Assembly (NCBI RefSeq): GCF_001941865.1
Contig: NZ_CP016162.1
Span: 5,142,501 to 5,206,500, forward strand
DNA length: 64,000 nt
DNA from: Pseudomonas alcaliphila JAB1
Lineage (GTDB): Bacteria; Pseudomonadota; Gammaproteobacteria; Pseudomonadales; Pseudomonadaceae
Direction: 5' to 3'
How positions within the stretch are numbered: position 1 is the first letter of the stretch; every line of letters starts with the position of its first letter. Positions 55,145 through 64,000 of the stretch are shown here, piece by piece. The position numbers and the translations under genes were made by a program. The notes under the pieces were generated by a model. The model saw nothing but the letters and a program-made list of their open reading frames with translations. It was not told the origin of the DNA and did not search any database.

Positions 55145-56164
55145 ATGACCACCGCCCCTCTGAAAACCGCTTCCGTCCTGGCCTTCGAGCGCAAGCTCGA
55201 CCCTTCCGATGCGCTGTTTCATGCCGGTGACTGGCAGACGCGCGACAACTGGCAGCCGCTCGCCGTGCGGGAAAAATCCGTGCGCGGCACCATCTCCAAT
55301 CGCCTCAAGGCCAAAGACCAAGACCCAGCCAAGCTCGACGCCGCCATCGAGAACCCCAACCTGCAGACCGTCGACGTCGCGGCCCTGCCGCATGACGCCG
55401 ATACCCTGCGTGCCAGCTTCACCCTGCGCGTACTCGGTGGCGCCGGCACACCCTCGGCCTGCAACGATGCCGATTACCGACAGAAGCTGCTGGACACCGT
55501 GCAAGGCTATGTCGCCAGCCACGGCTTCGCTGAACTGGCACGTCGCTACGCACACAACCTGGCCAATGGTCGCTTCCTGTGGCGCAACCGTATCGGTGCT
55601 GAACAGGTAGAGGTACAGATTGCCCACCTGGTCGATGGCAAGGCGGCCAAGCAGTGGAGCTTCGATGCGCTGAGCCTGTCCCTGCGCAACTTCGACGCCA
55701 GCGGCCCGGCGGCCACGGCGCTGGACGAACTGGCCAAGCTGATCGCTGCCGGCCTGAGCGGCGAGCGTCACCTGCTGCTGGGCATCACGGCTCATGTACG
55801 CATGGGTGCTGGCCAGGAGGTATTCCCCTCCCAGGAGCTGATCCTCGACCGGGGCAAGGGCGACAAAAGCAAGACCCTGTACAGCGTCGACGGCGTCGCC
55901 GGCATGCACTCGCAAAAGCTCGGCAATGCCCTGCGCACCATCGACACCTGGTATCCGGACGCCGGCGAACTCGGCCCCATCGCCGTCGAACCCTACGGTT
56001 CGGTCACCACCGAAGGCCGCGCCTATCGCCAACCCAAGGCCAAGGCGGACTTCTACAACCTGCTGGACAACTGGCTGCTCAAGGACAAAGTGCCCAGCAT
56101 CGGTGACCAGCACTTCGTCATGGCCACCCTGATTCGCGGTGGCGTGTTTGGCGAGGCGGGCTAG
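55145..56164 (+). CDS. csy3: Csy3 (Cas7f), backbone subunit
   Basis: A 339-residue protein starting [24 protein letters not shown] is 8 nt upstream of this ATG, preferred over an upstream GTG at 55136. [21 protein letters not shown] is the Csy3 N-terminal signature. Six copies coat the guide; Csy3 causes the every-sixth-base flip of type I-F guides. Confidence 0.97.
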   Translation: MTTAPLKTASVLAFERKLDPSDALFHAGDWQTRDNWQPLAVREKSVRGTISNRLKAKDQDPAKLDAAIENPNLQTVDVAALPHDADTLRASFTLRVLGGAGTPSACNDADYRQKLLDTVQGYVASHGFAELARRYAHNLANGRFLWRNRIGAEQVEVQIAHLVDGKAAKQWSFDALSLSLRNFDASGPAATALDELAKLIAAGLSGERHLLLGITAHVRMGAGQEVFPSQELILDRGKGDKSKTLYSVDGVAGMHSQKLGNALRTIDTWYPDAGELGPIAVEPYGSVTTEGRAYRQPKAKADFYNLLDNWLLKDKVPSIGDQHFVMATLIRGGVFGEAG

Positions 56165-56166
56165 CC

Positions 56167-56730
56167 ATGGACCACTACCTCGACCTAAAACTGCTGCCCG
56201 ACCCGGAATTCCCGGCCACGCAGTTGATGAGCGCACTGCTGGCCAAACTGCACCGCGGCCTGCATGACCTGCGCCGCACGGACGTGGGCATCAGCTTTCC
56301 GGATGTGGAAAGCGCCAGCCACGGCCTAGGCGCGCGCCTGCGCCTGCATGGCAGTGCCGAAGCGCTGGATAAGTTGCTGGCGCTGAACTGGCTCAGCGGC
56401 ATGCGCGACCACTTGAACCTGGGTGAACTGGCGCCTATCCCGGCGCAGGTGCGCTGGCGTTGCGTCAGCCGCGTGCAGGTGGACAGCAACCCGGAGCGCG
56501 CCCGCCGCCGCCTGATCAAACGCCACGGCATCAACGAGGCGGAGGCGCGCCAGCGCATCCCCGACAGCGCCGGCAAACGCTGCGACCTGCCTTATGCCAC
56601 CTTGCGCAGCAACGGCAGCGGTCACAGCTTCCGCCTGTTTATCCGCCACGGCCCGCTGCTCGACAAACCCACCCCCGGCACCTTCGGCGCCTACGGCCTT
56701 AGCGCCCAGGCCAGCGTGCCCTGGTTCTGA
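56167..56730 (+). CDS. csy4: Csy4 (Cas6f) crRNA endonuclease
   Basis: A 187-residue Csy4. The catalytic histidine is probably that of LAKLHRGLHDLR near residue 29, and the C-terminal GTFGAYGLS is the family signature. It cuts each repeat 3' of the hairpin and stays bound to it. The leader of array 2 begins at its stop codon. Confidence 0.97.
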   Translation: MDHYLDLKLLPDPEFPATQLMSALLAKLHRGLHDLRRTDVGISFPDVESASHGLGARLRLHGSAEALDKLLALNWLSGMRDHLNLGELAPIPAQVRWRCVSRVQVDSNPERARRRLIKRHGINEAEARQRIPDSAGKRCDLPYATLRSNGSGHSFRLFIRHGPLLDKPTPGTFGAYGLSAQASVPWF

Positions 56731-56860
56731 CCCTTTTTCCCAGCCCAAAACGGAGCCCTTGCAAAATCAAGCACTTGCAAGCGGCTCCGAAAAAAGGGGT
56801 AGCGCCGGAAAAATCGGGCAGGTTCTTTAACAATTAAGGCGTTAGGGTTATTAGGCTCTA
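56730..56860 (+). promoter_or_regulatory. Leader of CRISPR array 2
   Basis: It contains ACCCTTTTTCC (56730-56740) and GAAAAAAGGGGTAG (56789-56802), 49 bp apart, the second ending 58 bp before repeat 1, mirroring leader 1. Between them CGGAGCC...GGCTCCG forms a long stem that could end csy transcription. Confidence 0.7.
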
Positions 56861-58022
56861 GTTCACTGCCGTGTAGGCAGCTCAGAAAATACCGCGGCCC
56901 GCGTGAAGCCGCCGAAAAGCGTTCACTGCCGTGTAGGCAGCTCAGAAAAGATCAGGCGGGAATCGACCGCATCATGGTTAGTTCACTGCCGTGTAGGCAG
57001 CTCAGAAAGTCGACGTGTGCCCCATCTGGTCTGCAATCCAGTTCACTGCCGTGTAGGCAGCTCAGAAATCGATACAGTTGCCGCCCGGCATGTAGTGGCC
57101 GTTCACTGCCGTGTAGGCAGCTCAGAAAATCGCCAACCTCATCGACCCCTGGCACCGCAAGTTCACTGCCGTGTAGGCAGCTCAGAAACGACGATGAGCC
57201 ATGACCCCGAGGTGTATATCGTTCACTGCCGTGTAGGCAGCTCAGAAAAAGCGCAAAACCCAATTTTCCCCCGTCAACTTAGTTCACTGCCGTGTAGGCA
57301 GCTCAGAAAACCATGTCGGGCAGCGAGGCCGCGACGAAGTAGTTCACTGCCGTGTAGGCAGCTCAGAAAGCGTCCATGGTCTTGACCACGACTTTCGGCA
57401 GGTTCACTGCCGTGTAGGCAGCTCAGAAAATTTCCGACTACCCGGAGAAGGTGACCGACTTGTTCACTGCCGTGTAGGCAGCTCAGAAAACGCTGCCGCC
57501 ATACAGCAACTCAAACTCAGTGTTCACTGCCGTGTAGGCAGCTCAGAAAATGGCATGCAGCGCCTGCAGCGCCGGCTTGAGGTTCACTGCCGTGTAGGCA
57601 GCTCAGAAAAGGTTTCCCGCACAGCATTCAGTGGCCAGTGCGTTCACTGCCGTGTAGGCAGCTCAGAAAGGTGTGCCGCAGCAAACCTACACCCCGCTTG
57701 GGTTCACTGCCGTGTAGGCAGCTCAGAAATCGACGAACGGGTGAACGTGGTGGAGGTAGACGTTCACTGCCGTGTAGGCAGCTCAGAAAAAGCGGGGTAA
57801 TGCTCACACCGGCCGCGTTCGGTTCACTGCCGTGTAGGCAGCTCAGAAAGCGCGATTTCCGCGTCGAGGCGCCGGAGATCGGTTCACTGCCGTGTAGGCA
57901 GCTCAGAAATGCCAGCGATCCTGCTCGCGCAGGTTCACCACGTTCACTGCCGTGTAGGCAGCTCAGAAATGATAACGGCGCCCGTTCCATTCCATCACGT
58001 CGTTCACTGCCGTGTAGGCAGC
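56861..58022 (+). CRISPR. Type I-F CRISPR array 2: 20 repeats, 19 spacers
   Basis: Repeats start GTTCACTGCC, have stem CTGCC/GGCAG with loop GTGTA and end GCTCAGAAA. Spacing is 60 bp except between the repeats at 57221 and 57282, where the spacer is 33 nt. The last repeat (58002) is cut after 21 bases. Compared with array 1 the repeat differs at positions 1, 12 and 27. The leader is on the left. Confidence 0.98.
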
Positions 58023-58136
58023 AATTTGCGGGCTGTTCGCTTCGCTCCTGAGCCCGTCCTACGCAAAATTCCGTGTCCGGAACCAAGCAGCCGGTCTAAG
58101 CGGAATCGCAGATACGACTCGCTGCCGCACGGACTT

Positions 58137-58637
58137 TCAGGCGTCCAAACTACGAAACATCACATGGCAATCCACCAGGCCATACCGGGCGTGGCGGTAG
58201 GCCTTGGGCAAGGTGCCGACGATGGCAAAGCCGAGCTTCTGCCATAGCGCCACGGCCACCGTATTGGTCGCCACCACACTGTTGAATTGCATGGCGCTGA
58301 AACCCAGTTCGCGCGCCACCTCCAGCGAGTGAGCGCAGAGCTGACCGGCGACGCCGCGCCCGCGTGCAGCAGGAGCGGTCATATAGCCGCAGTTGCACAC
58401 GTGATCGCCAGGGCCGGCGGCGTTGGCCTTGATGTAGTAGGTGCCGAGAATCTGCCCGCCCTGCTCGGCAACGAAGGGCGCGCGCGGCAGTTCAACCCAG
58501 GTTTTCCAGGCCGTTTCGCGATCCATGTTCGGGTCGAAGGCGTAGGTTTCCTGCGCCTGCACCACGTCACGAATGATCGGCCAGACCTGGTCGAAATCGG
58601 CCGCCTCGATGGGCCGGATGATCAGTTCGTCGCTCAC
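58137..58637 (-). CDS. GNAT family N-acetyltransferase
   Basis: A 166-residue acetyltransferase, starting at a GTG overlapping the previous stop (GTGA). The acetyl-CoA loop TAPAARGRGVAGQLC is at about 87-101, followed by GFSAMQFNSVVATNTVAVALWQ. Substrate unknown; some relatives acetylate antibiotics or amino acids. Confidence 0.85.
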   Translation of the reverse strand: MSDELIIRPIEAADFDQVWPIIRDVVQAQETYAFDPNMDRETAWKTWVELPRAPFVAEQGGQILGTYYIKANAAGPGDHVCNCGYMTAPAARGRGVAGQLCAHSLEVARELGFSAMQFNSVVATNTVAVALWQKLGFAIVGTLPKAYRHARYGLVDCHVMFRSLDA

Positions 58638-59176
58638 TGGTCGTAGCCTTCGGCCAGGTGCAGATCCTTGAGTTTCACGTAGTTGCCGGCGGTATAGCTG
58701 AAAAAGTTGCGCTCCTTGTCAGTCAGCGGGCGCGCCTGTTTCACCGGGCTGCCGACGTACAGGTAGCCGCTTTCCAAACGCTTGCCGGGCGGCACCAGCG
58801 AGCCGGCGCCGATGATCACCTCGTCCTCGACCACCGCTCCGTCCATGACGATGCTGCCCATGCCGACCAGAATCCGGTTGCCCAGGGTGCAGCCGTGCAG
58901 GGTGACCTTGTGCCCGACGGTCACTTCGTCACCGATGATCAGCGGGTAACCATCGGGGTTGAACGGCCCGGCGTGGGTGATGTGCAGCACGCTGCCGTCC
59001 TGCACGCTGGTGCGCGCGCCAATGCGGATGCGGTGCATGTCACCGCGGATCACGGTCATCGGCCAGACCGAACTGTCCTCACCCAGTTCGACGTCGCCGA
59101 TGACCACGGCAGAAGCGTCGACGAAGGCACGCTCGCCCAGTTGTGGAACGTGCTGCTGGTATTTGCGAATCGCCAC
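58634..59176 (-). CDS. Gamma-carbonic anhydrase family hexapeptide protein
   Basis: A 180-residue left-handed beta-helix protein starting at a GTG with AGGAG 9 nt upstream. Hexapeptide repeats run through IGDVELGEDSSVWPMTVIRG, and the metal histidines lie in HITHAGP and TVGHKVTLHGC. Members bind zinc or iron; activity in this subgroup is uncertain. Operon with the GNAT gene. Confidence 0.88.
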   Translation of the reverse strand: MAIRKYQQHVPQLGERAFVDASAVVIGDVELGEDSSVWPMTVIRGDMHRIRIGARTSVQDGSVLHITHAGPFNPDGYPLIIGDEVTVGHKVTLHGCTLGNRILVGMGSIVMDGAVVEDEVIIGAGSLVPPGKRLESGYLYVGSPVKQARPLTDKERNFFSYTAGNYVKLKDLHLAEGYDQ

Positions 59177-59305
59177 GATAGAAGCTCCTGAGCTGCGGGA
59201 AAGCTTGATTCTAATTAAGATGGCCCCCATGTCGGTTGCTATCGCGCCAGAATTATTACCGCTCTGCGCCGCAACCCCACATTCATTCGCCACAGGTGCC
59301 TCGTC

Positions 59306-61354
59306 GTGACCGCGAACAATCCCCTGCTGCAAGACTTCGACCTGCCGCCCTACTCGCAGATCAAACCGGAACACGTCGAGCCCGCCGTCGACCAGATCCT
59401 GGCAGACAGCCGCCTCGCCATCGCCAAACTGCTCGAACAACAGCAGGCCAATCCGAGCTGGGACGGCCTGGTGCTGGCGCTGGACGAACTGGGTGCGCGC
59501 CTGGGTCGGGCCTGGAGCCCGGTGAGCCACCTCAACGCCGTGTGCAACAGCACCGAGCTGCGCGCGGCCTACGAGGCCTGCCTGCCCAAGCTGTCGGAAT
59601 ACTGGACCGAAATGGGCCAGAACAAGCCGCTGTTCGAGGCCTATGACGCGCTGGCCAAGAGCCCGGCTGCGGCCAATTTCGACGTGGCGCAGAAGACCAT
59701 CCTCGAACACGCCCTGCGTGACTTCCGTCTGTCCGGCATCGATTTGCCGGCCGAGCAGCAGAAGCGCTATGGCGAAATCCAGATGCGCCTGTCCGAGCTG
59801 ACCAGCAAGTTCTCCAACCAGTTGCTCGACGCCACCCAGGCCTGGACCAAGCAGGTCACCGACGAAGCCCTGCTGAGCGGCCTGACCGACTCGGCCAAGG
59901 CGCAGATGAAACAGGCCGCAGAGGCCAAAGGCCTGGACGGCTGGCTGATCACCCTGGAATTCCCCAGCTACTACGCGGTGATGACCTACGCCGATGATCG
60001 CGCCCTGCGCGAAGAGGTCTATGCCGCCTACTGCACCCGCGCCTCCGACCAGGGGCCGAACGCCGGGCAGAACGACAACGGCCCGCTGATGAGCGAGATT
60101 CTCGACCTGCGCCAGGAACTGGCGCGCCTGCTCGGCTTCGCCAACTACAGCGAACTGAGCCTGGCCAGCAAGATGGCCGAGAACACCGACCAGGTGCTGA
60201 GCTTCCTGCGTGACCTGGCGGTGCGCAGCAAGCCTTTCGCCGAGCAGGATCTCGCCGAGCTGAAAGCCTTCGCCGCCGAGCAGGGCCTGGATGACCTGCA
60301 GAGCTGGGACGTCGGCTACTACAGCGAGCGCCTGCGCCAGCAGCGCTACAGCATCTCCCAGGAAGAAGTGCGCGCCTGGTTCCCCGTGGACAAGGTGCTC
60401 ACCGGCCTGTTCGCCATCGTGCAGAAGCTCTACGGCATCGAGATTCGCGAGCTGAAAGACTTCGACACCTGGCACCCGGACGTGCGCCTGTTCGAGATTC
60501 AGGAGAACGGCCAGCATGTCGGGCGCTTCTTCTTCGACCTCTATGCCCGCGCCAACAAGCGCGGCGGCGCCTGGATGGACGGCGCGCGCGACAAGCGCCG
60601 CGCCGCCGATGGCAGCCTGATCAGCCCGGTGGCCAACCTGGTGTGCAACTTCACCCCGCCGGTCGGCGGCAAGCCGGCGCTGCTGACCCACGACGAGGTC
60701 ACCACCCTGTTCCACGAATTCGGCCACGGTCTGCATCACCTGCTGACCCGCGTCGAGCATGCCGGCGCCTCGGGCATCAACGGCGTGGCCTGGGATGCGG
60801 TCGAGTTGCCGAGCCAGTTCATGGAAAACTGGTGCTGGGAGCCGGAAGGCCTGGCGCTGATCTCCGGCCATTACCAGACCGGCGAGGCGCTGCCACAGGC
60901 CATGCTGGACAAGATGCTGGCGGCGAAGAACTTCCAGTCCGGGCTGATGATGGTGCGCCAGCTGGAGTTCTCCCTGTTCGACTTCGAACTGCACGCCACC
61001 CACGGCGACGGCCGCAGCGCCCTGGACGTGATCGAGGCGATCCGCAGCGAGGTCTCGGTGCTGCGCCCGCCGGCCTATAACCGCTTCGCCAACGGCTTCG
61101 CGCATATCTTCGCCGGTGGCTATGCGGCCGGTTACTACAGCTACAAGTGGGCCGAAGTGCTCAGCGCCGATGCCTTCTCCAAGTTCGAGGAAGAAGGTGT
61201 GTTCAACGCCGATACCGGCCGCGCCTTCCGCGAAGCGATCCTCGCCCGTGGCGGTTCGCAGGAACCGATGGTGCTGTTCGTCGACTTCCGCGGCCGTGAG
61301 CCGAGCATCGACGCCCTGCTGCGCCACCTCGGCCTGAGCCAGGAGGCCGCATGA
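59306..61354 (+). CDS. prlC: Oligopeptidase A (M3 family)
   Basis: A 682-residue peptidase starting at a GTG. TTLFHEFGHGLHHLL at about 470-485 gives the HExxH zinc site and ELPSQFMENW the following glutamate. It degrades short peptides, including cleaved signal peptides, in the cytoplasm. Its stop overlaps the yheV start. Confidence 0.95.
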   Translation: MTANNPLLQDFDLPPYSQIKPEHVEPAVDQILADSRLAIAKLLEQQQANPSWDGLVLALDELGARLGRAWSPVSHLNAVCNSTELRAAYEACLPKLSEYWTEMGQNKPLFEAYDALAKSPAAANFDVAQKTILEHALRDFRLSGIDLPAEQQKRYGEIQMRLSELTSKFSNQLLDATQAWTKQVTDEALLSGLTDSAKAQMKQAAEAKGLDGWLITLEFPSYYAVMTYADDRALREEVYAAYCTRASDQGPNAGQNDNGPLMSEILDLRQELARLLGFANYSELSLASKMAENTDQVLSFLRDLAVRSKPFAEQDLAELKAFAAEQGLDDLQSWDVGYYSERLRQQRYSISQEEVRAWFPVDKVLTGLFAIVQKLYGIEIRELKDFDTWHPDVRLFEIQENGQHVGRFFFDLYARANKRGGAWMDGARDKRRAADGSLISPVANLVCNFTPPVGGKPALLTHDEVTTLFHEFGHGLHHLLTRVEHAGASGINGVAWDAVELPSQFMENWCWEPEGLALISGHYQTGEALPQAMLDKMLAAKNFQSGLMMVRQLEFSLFDFELHATHGDGRSALDVIEAIRSEVSVLRPPAYNRFANGFAHIFAGGYAAGYYSYKWAEVLSADAFSKFEEEGVFNADTGRAFREAILARGGSQEPMVLFVDFRGREPSIDALLRHLGLSQEAA

Positions 61355-61638
61355 GCGACGCCCCGGTGAACAGCACGCCAAAACGCTTTATCGCCGGCGC
61401 CGTGTGCCCGGCGTGCAGCGAGACCGACAGCATCAAGATGTGGAACGTCGACGGCGTGCCGCACCGCGAATGCGTCAAGTGCGGCTATGCCGACACCCTC
61501 GACGCACGCGGTAATTCGGTGCCCAAGGAGATCCCCACACGGGTCAACGTCAGCGGCCTGAAGCCCAAGGCGGCCGCCCCCAATGTGCAGGCCGTGCAGT
61601 TCTTCCCCAATCCGAAGCTGAAGAAGCCGAAGGAATAG
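61351..61638 (+). CDS. yheV: YheV family zinc-ribbon protein
   Basis: A 95-residue protein. CPACSETD and CVKCGYAD form a four-cysteine zinc ribbon in the first 50 residues; the tail is basic (NPKLKKPKE). It is coupled to prlC by an ATGA overlap, as in other gammaproteobacteria. Function unknown. Confidence 0.9.
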   Translation: MSDAPVNSTPKRFIAGAVCPACSETDSIKMWNVDGVPHRECVKCGYADTLDARGNSVPKEIPTRVNVSGLKPKAAAPNVQAVQFFPNPKLKKPKE

Positions 61639-61641
61639 CGC

Positions 61642-61702
61642 GTAGCCCGGATGCAATCCGGGGAATGCTTGGCACGCTGCCCCGGATTGCATCCGGGCTA
61701 CA
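61642..61702. terminator. Long perfect palindrome after yheV
   Basis: A 22-bp arm beginning GTAGCCCGGATGCAATCCGG is repeated in inverted form up to 61702 around a 16-nt loop. It is a common interspersed palindrome of Pseudomonas and relatives and may end the prlC-yheV transcript. Confidence 0.7.
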
Positions 61703-61724
61703 CAACGGCCGCTCAGTAGTTCCA

Positions 61725-61806
61725 GGTGGGTTAGCGGCGCAGAACGCCGATTTCGCAAGCGCCAATAAAGGTGGCGCGCTCGGATGGCCGCCCCACGTAA
61801 CCCACC
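61725..61806. repeat. 82-bp element with inverted ends
   Basis: GGTGGGTTA (61725-61733) and TAACCCACC (61798-61806) are perfect inverted ends. The interior is rich in GGCGC/GCGCC pieces and codes for nothing. It resembles a small MITE or repeat unit. Confidence 0.55.
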
Positions 61807-61860
61807 AGGCGATGGATCGTGTTGCGCCGATGGTGCAGGCGAGTTGCTCTCACCTCGACC

Positions 61861-62652
61861 TTACTCGCGGAAAAACTCCCCTGGCGTTGCGCCGAACTGG
61901 CGGCGAAAGGCGGCGATAAAGGCCGATAGCGAGTCATAGCCGCAGGCCAACGCCACGTCGGTGACGCGCTCGCCCTGCTCCAGCGGACTCAGCGCATCGA
62001 GCAGGCGTTGGCGCTGGCGCCAGACGCGAAAACTCAGACCCGTCTCGCGCAGAAACAAGCGGCTCAGGGTCTTTTCCGAAACCCCCAGGCGCTCGCCCCA
62101 TTCGCCCAGACCGAGCTGGCGCAGCGTCGCATCCTCCAGCCCCTGACAGACCTCGCGCAGCCGTGCGTCTTGCGGCAGCGGCAGCATCAACGCCACCTCT
62201 GGCGCAGCGCGCAGTTCGTCCAGCAACACTGCCGCCAATCTACCCGGCGCGCCCTGCTCGTCGTATTCGGCCGGCAACGCACTGAAACCGCGAATCAGCT
62301 CGCGCAGCAGCGGGCTGACCGCCAGCACCCGGCACTCGGCCGGCCCCCAGGGCACCGCGCTGCCGTCGATGTACAGGCTGCGCATCTCGGTGCGTGGCGA
62401 GCTGAAGACCTGATGTTCAACACCCGCCGGCACCCACACCGCGCGCTGCGGCGGGGCGACGAAACGGGCGCCAGCGGTCTGCACCTCGAGCACCCCGGCG
62501 ATGGCGTAGGACAGCTGCACCCAGGGGTGCATATGACGAAAGGTCAGGGCGCGGTTGGTCAGCGATTCGGTGCGGCCATACAGCGGCCGAGGCAGGCTGG
62601 GCAGCTCGGGCAGGCTGCGATGCAAGGTGGCGGGATGTCTGTTTAGCGACAC
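61861..62652 (-). CDS. AraC family regulator with cupin N-terminus
   Basis: A 263-residue protein. The cupin-like N-terminus (HMHPWVQLSYAIAGVLEVQT, APPQRAVWVPAGVEHQV) precedes the AraC DNA-binding domain (LGVSEKTLSRLFLRET, VTDVALACGYDSLSAFIAAF). It is divergent from the SBF-type transporter gene and probably regulates it. Confidence 0.88.
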   Translation of the reverse strand: MSLNRHPATLHRSLPELPSLPRPLYGRTESLTNRALTFRHMHPWVQLSYAIAGVLEVQTAGARFVAPPQRAVWVPAGVEHQVFSSPRTEMRSLYIDGSAVPWGPAECRVLAVSPLLRELIRGFSALPAEYDEQGAPGRLAAVLLDELRAAPEVALMLPLPQDARLREVCQGLEDATLRQLGLGEWGERLGVSEKTLSRLFLRETGLSFRVWRQRQRLLDALSPLEQGERVTDVALACGYDSLSAFIAAFRRQFGATPGEFFRE

Positions 62653-62733
62653 TTGCTGGCTCTTTAGCGTTAGCCGGAAATTTTCGAAGACGATAGTCTG
62701 GCGCCCTCCTGTATCGCAAGTCCGAGATTCGCC

Positions 62734-63720
62734 ATGTTCCTGCGCCGCCTGCTGCCCGACAATTTCACCCTGACTCTGCTCGCCGTTGTGCTCGCCGCCA
62801 CACTGCTACCCGCCAGCGGCCAGGTCGCGACGATCTTCGAGTGGATCACCAACCTGGCCATCGCCCTGCTGTTCTTCATGCACGGCGCCAAACTGTCGCG
62901 TCAGGCGATTCTCGCTGGTGCCGGGCACTGGCGTCTGCACCTGCTGGTGTTCGCCTGCACCTTCATCCTCTTTCCGCTGCTCGGCCTGGCGCTCAGGCCG
63001 GCACTGGAGCCGCTGCTGGGTAAGGAGTTGTACCTGGGCATGCTCTACCTGTGTGCGCTGCCGGCCACCGTGCAATCGGCCATCGCCTTCACCTCGCTGG
63101 CGCGCGGCAACGTCCCGGCGGCGATCTGCAGCGCAGCGGCCTCCAGCCTGCTCGGTATCTTCGTCACCCCGCTGCTGGTAGCTTTCCTGATGGGCGTGCA
63201 GGGCGACAACGGCTCGACCCTCGATGCCATCGGCAAGATCAGCCTGCAGTTGCTGCTGCCATTCGTTCTCGGCCAGATCGCTCAGCGCTGGATCGGCGGC
63301 TGGGTCAACCAGAACAAGAGCTGGCTGAAATACGTCGACCAGAGCTCGATCCTGCTGGTGGTCTACACCGCCTTCAGCGCCGCGGTGATTGGCGGCCTGT
63401 GGCAGCAGGTACCGCTGACCACCCTGCTGCTGGTGATTGCCGCCTGCTGCGTGTTGTTGGCGCTGGCCCTGGTGCTGACCCACCTGCTGGGCAAATGGCT
63501 GGGCTTCAGCCTGGAAGACCGCATCACCATCCTCTTCTGCGGCTCGAAGAAGAGCCTGGCCACCGGTGTACCCATGGCCCAGGTACTGTTCGCCGGCGGC
63601 GCCATCGGCGTACTGATCCTGCCGCTGATGCTGTTCCACCAGATCCAGCTGATGGTCTGCGCGGTGCTGGCGCAGCGTTATGCCAAGCGTGAGGAAGCGC
63701 CGCAAATCGCGGCCGTTTGA
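62734..63720 (+). CDS. Bile acid:sodium symporter-like transporter (YfeH type)
   Basis: A 328-residue membrane protein with about ten helices. ITNLAIALLFFMHGAKLSRQ, YLCALPATVQSAIAFTSLARGN and FCGSKKSLATGVPMAQVLF are typical of the YfeH/PA-type SBF-like family. Substrate unknown. Confidence 0.85.
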   Translation: MFLRRLLPDNFTLTLLAVVLAATLLPASGQVATIFEWITNLAIALLFFMHGAKLSRQAILAGAGHWRLHLLVFACTFILFPLLGLALRPALEPLLGKELYLGMLYLCALPATVQSAIAFTSLARGNVPAAICSAAASSLLGIFVTPLLVAFLMGVQGDNGSTLDAIGKISLQLLLPFVLGQIAQRWIGGWVNQNKSWLKYVDQSSILLVVYTAFSAAVIGGLWQQVPLTTLLLVIAACCVLLALALVLTHLLGKWLGFSLEDRITILFCGSKKSLATGVPMAQVLFAGGAIGVLILPLMLFHQIQLMVCAVLAQRYAKREEAPQIAAV

Positions 63721-63761
63721 TCGACGCCGCGACAGAAGGGACTTGCCCGGGCCCCAAATAA

Positions 63762-63777
63762 CTGTATTTTTATACAG
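63762..63777. promoter_or_regulatory. LexA (SOS) box
   Basis: CTGTATTTTTATACAG fits the LexA consensus CTGT-N8-ACAG exactly, with an AT-only centre. It ends 19 bp before the radical SAM start, so LexA would cover that promoter. Confidence 0.88.
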
Positions 63778-63796
63778 TATATTTTGGAGTCCGAGC

Positions 63797-64000
63797 ATGT
63801 CCGTCAGCCTGCCGCCACGTGGCCGTGGTACCGCCAGCAATCCGCACAACCGCTATGCACCGACCCGTTCGGAGCAGGAAGACGACGGCTGGTATCAGGA
63901 CGAAACGCCGCCAAGTCGCGCTACCGAAGTGCGCAAGGAGCAGGCGAAGACGGCGATCACCCGCAACAACTCACCGGACGTCGGCTTCGACCGCTCGGTG
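63797..64000 (+). CDS. PA0069-type radical SAM protein (N-terminal part)
   Basis: The first 68 residues only; the gene runs off the right edge. MSVSLPPRGRGTASNPHNRY and ITRNNSPDVGFDRSV are the N-terminal features of the PA0069 radical SAM family; the CxxxCxxC cluster motif would follow outside the window. The LexA box upstream predicts SOS induction, in line with the P. aeruginosa homologue. Confidence 0.85.
   Translation, partial: MSVSLPPRGRGTASNPHNRYAPTRSEQEDDGWYQDETPPSRATEVRKEQAKTAITRNNSPDVGFDRSV

Noticed and set aside
59177..61381. Minus-strand frame continuous with the gamma-carbonic anhydrase for over 900 codons
   Set aside because: The part opposite prlC has no recognisable domain; the GTG at 59176 with AGGAG upstream is the true start.

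Overview
The window is GC-rich chromosomal DNA from a Pseudomonas, most likely of the P. mendocina / P. oleovorans group. The evidence is the gcdG-gcdH-gcdR cluster, the three-part pntAA-pntAB-pntB transhydrogenase, tandem DUF1127 and DUF2388 genes, REP-like 'gtaggagcg' palindromes, a PA0069-type radical SAM gene behind a LexA box, and a type I-F CRISPR-Cas system. The group assignment is inference; the genus is well supported.

Layout. 1-3.2 kb: glutarate / glutaryl-CoA catabolism (gcdG partial, gcdH, divergent gcdR). 3.7-6.6 kb: membrane-bound NAD(P) transhydrogenase. 6.9-10.4 kb: two DUF1127 genes, two DUF2388 exported proteins and a DUF4105 envelope protein. 10.5-27.2 kb: a minus-strand, tightly coupled ten-gene operon. 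It starts with srfA-srfB-srfC (membrane protein, actin/Hsp70-like ATPase, dynamin-like GTPase) and continues with a single-pass protein, a PpkA-like VWA protein, a TagT/TagS-like ABC exporter pair, a TagR-like SUMF1 protein, two coiled-coil lipoproteins and a second VWA protein whose N-terminal domain repeats that of SrfA. 27.4-44.8 kb: ordinary chromosome (GFA, AEC transporter, solute-binding protein, PilT/PilU-like ATPase, Na/Pi symporter, NCS2 permease, TAXI-TRAP transporter, AraC regulator, LLM oxidoreductase, OsmC, lipoproteins, HAD phosphatase, a membrane protein). 45.0-58.0 kb: type I-F CRISPR-Cas with an array at each end. 58.1-64 kb: GNAT, gamma-carbonic anhydrase, prlC, yheV, AraC regulator, bile-acid-symporter-like transporter and the start of a radical SAM gene.

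The most notable region is the 2.5 kb between cas2-3 and csy1, where type I-F operons normally have nothing. It holds hipBA in reverse orientation, an array of six 16-bp palindromic boxes about 30 bp apart upstream of hipB, and on the minus strand a two-repeat degenerate mini-CRISPR (52326-52408) followed by a terminator hairpin. The guide of this mini-CRISPR matches a CC-PAM protospacer at 52521-52547, just upstream of csy1. Seven of the eight seed bases match, and the mismatches include positions 6, 12, 18 and 24, the bases flipped out in type I-F guides. Between this protospacer and csy1 lies a structured leader with a strong Shine-Dalgarno, an 11-codon mini-ORF with tandem rare AGG arginine codons, and a closing hairpin. 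Together these look like a CreTA-type Cascade-repressed toxin (or Cas-autoregulating RNA) layered with HipBA. The ten-gene srf/Tag-like operon is the second candidate for an undescribed system.
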